Positions 63,552-64,000 of a stretch of DNA of 64,000 nt are shown here, one piece after another. Position 1 is the stretch's first letter, and each line of letters starts with the position of its first letter. The position numbers and the translations under genes are program-made. Location of the stretch: positions 1 to 64,000 of the forward strand of contig NZ_CAKAKB010000006.1 in the NCBI RefSeq assembly GCF_916618755.1, written 5' to 3'. Source of the stretch: Actinotalea sp. Marseille-Q4924 (GTDB lineage: Bacteria > Actinomycetota > Actinomycetes > Actinomycetales > Cellulomonadaceae). The notes beneath the pieces are model-generated. The model saw nothing but the letters and a program-made list of their open reading frames with translations. It made no database searches and was not told the origin of the DNA.

Positions 63552-64000
63552 CGGGCGGCGCGCCGGGGCGGGTCGTCGAGCTGCCGGCCGTCCCGGCGCT
63601 CGGCGGGCTGTACGGGCGCGGCGTCGTCGGGTCCGTGCGGGCGGCGGCGTCCCGGCGGTCGGGTGTCCGGGCCGACGACCTCCCCGGCACGCGGCTCGTC
63701 GTGCGCGGCGTCCAGGCGGACGCGGCCCACCTCACGGCGTACCAGCACCTCCTCGGCGAGCGCGCCGACGACGTGCTGCCCGCCGGCTTCGTGCACGTGC
63801 TCGCCTTCCCGGTCGCGACGGCGCTCCTCGTGCGCCCGGAGTTCCCGCTGCCGCTGCTGGGCATGGTGCACGTCGCCAACCGCGTCGAGCAGCGGCGCGC
63901 CCTGCGGCTGGGCGACGCGCTCGACGTCGAGGTGCACGTGCGCGCGCTGCGGTCCCACCGGGCGGGAGTGATGGTGGACGTGGTCGCGGAGGTGTCCGTG
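63548..64000 (+). CDS. MaoC/HtdX-like 3-hydroxyacyl-thioester dehydratase (partial)
   Basis: The first 151 residues of a protein cut by the window edge. ATG 63548 overlaps the fabG stop (ATGA). The visible part (PGTRLVVRGVQADAAHLTAY, LPAGFVHVLAFPVATALLVR, PLLGMVHVANRVEQRRALRL) is the N-terminal hot-dog domain of double-hot-dog dehydratases such as HtdX (Rv0241c); the catalytic half would lie beyond the edge. The position after a FabG4-like gene strongly supports the call. Confidence 0.82.
   Translation, partial: MTGGAPGRVVELPAVPALGGLYGRGVVGSVRAAASRRSGVRADDLPGTRLVVRGVQADAAHLTAYQHLLGERADDVLPAGFVHVLAFPVATALLVRPEFPLPLLGMVHVANRVEQRRALRLGDALDVEVHVRALRSHRAGVMVDVVAEVSV

Overview
The window is very GC-rich DNA with strong GC bias at third codon positions, frequent GTG starts, many ATGA/GTGA gene overlaps and several probable leaderless promoters. 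Together with DUF3073, DUF3618, a sterol-carrier-like gene next to purine genes, a BTAD/SARP regulator and an LLM flavin oxidoreductase, this points to an actinobacterium. A member of the Micrococcales close to Cellulomonas is my best guess, made from gene content only.

Layout. 0-5.4 kb: end of an unknown gene, a remarkable G-run/C-run hairpin, then a sugar-acid operon on the plus strand (two CUT1 ABC permeases, galactonate dehydratase-like enzyme, KDPG/KDPGal aldolase, PfkB-type KDG kinase, gluconokinase). Together these would import and split a sugar acid to pyruvate and glyceraldehyde-3-phosphate. 5.4-11 kb: a small secreted protein and a 1,670-residue SARP/STAND/beta-propeller regulator on the minus strand. 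11.1-24.7 kb: an accessory region bounded by two nearly identical 64-65 bp direct repeats. It holds a TIR-domain protein, a frameshifted DUF6308-like gene, an EEP-family nuclease, a gene cut by an IS3-family element, a SHOCT protein, and a type I restriction-modification locus in the unusual order hsdR-hsdS-(Mrr-like endonuclease, frameshifted)-small protein-unknown protein-hsdM-unknown protein. I read it as a defence island. No integrase is visible.

25-31 kb: TrkH potassium transporter with a KdpE-like regulator and a shortened KdpD-like kinase in one minus-strand operon, an aldo/keto reductase, a transposase remnant, a thioredoxin-like protein, dispersed repeats and tRNA-Lys. 31-41 kb: amidase lipoprotein, two CorC/CNNM-type membrane proteins, a cysteine-free HesB-fold protein, a YeaQ-like membrane protein, galE, an LLM oxidoreductase, a minimal metallopeptidase, tRNA-Glu/Asp/Phe, a holin-like protein with DUF3618, and DUF3073.

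41-51.4 kb: mostly purine metabolism on the minus strand (purM, purF, a secreted 5'-nucleotidase, a sterol-carrier-like protein, gdhA, purL). 51.5-57.9 kb: DUF2599 lipoprotein, multi-pass membrane protein, LigC-type DNA ligase, DinB-like protein, PPK2, a small unknown protein, an APH-type kinase and an alpha/beta hydrolase. 57.9-64 kb: a fatty-acid locus with a divergent promoter region and a palindromic operator: tetR and an acyl-CoA dehydrogenase/oxidase on one side; thiolase, FabG4-like reductase and a MaoC/HtdX-like dehydratase (cut by the window edge) on the other. It resembles the htdX-fabG4-fadA2-fadE5 cluster of mycobacteria.
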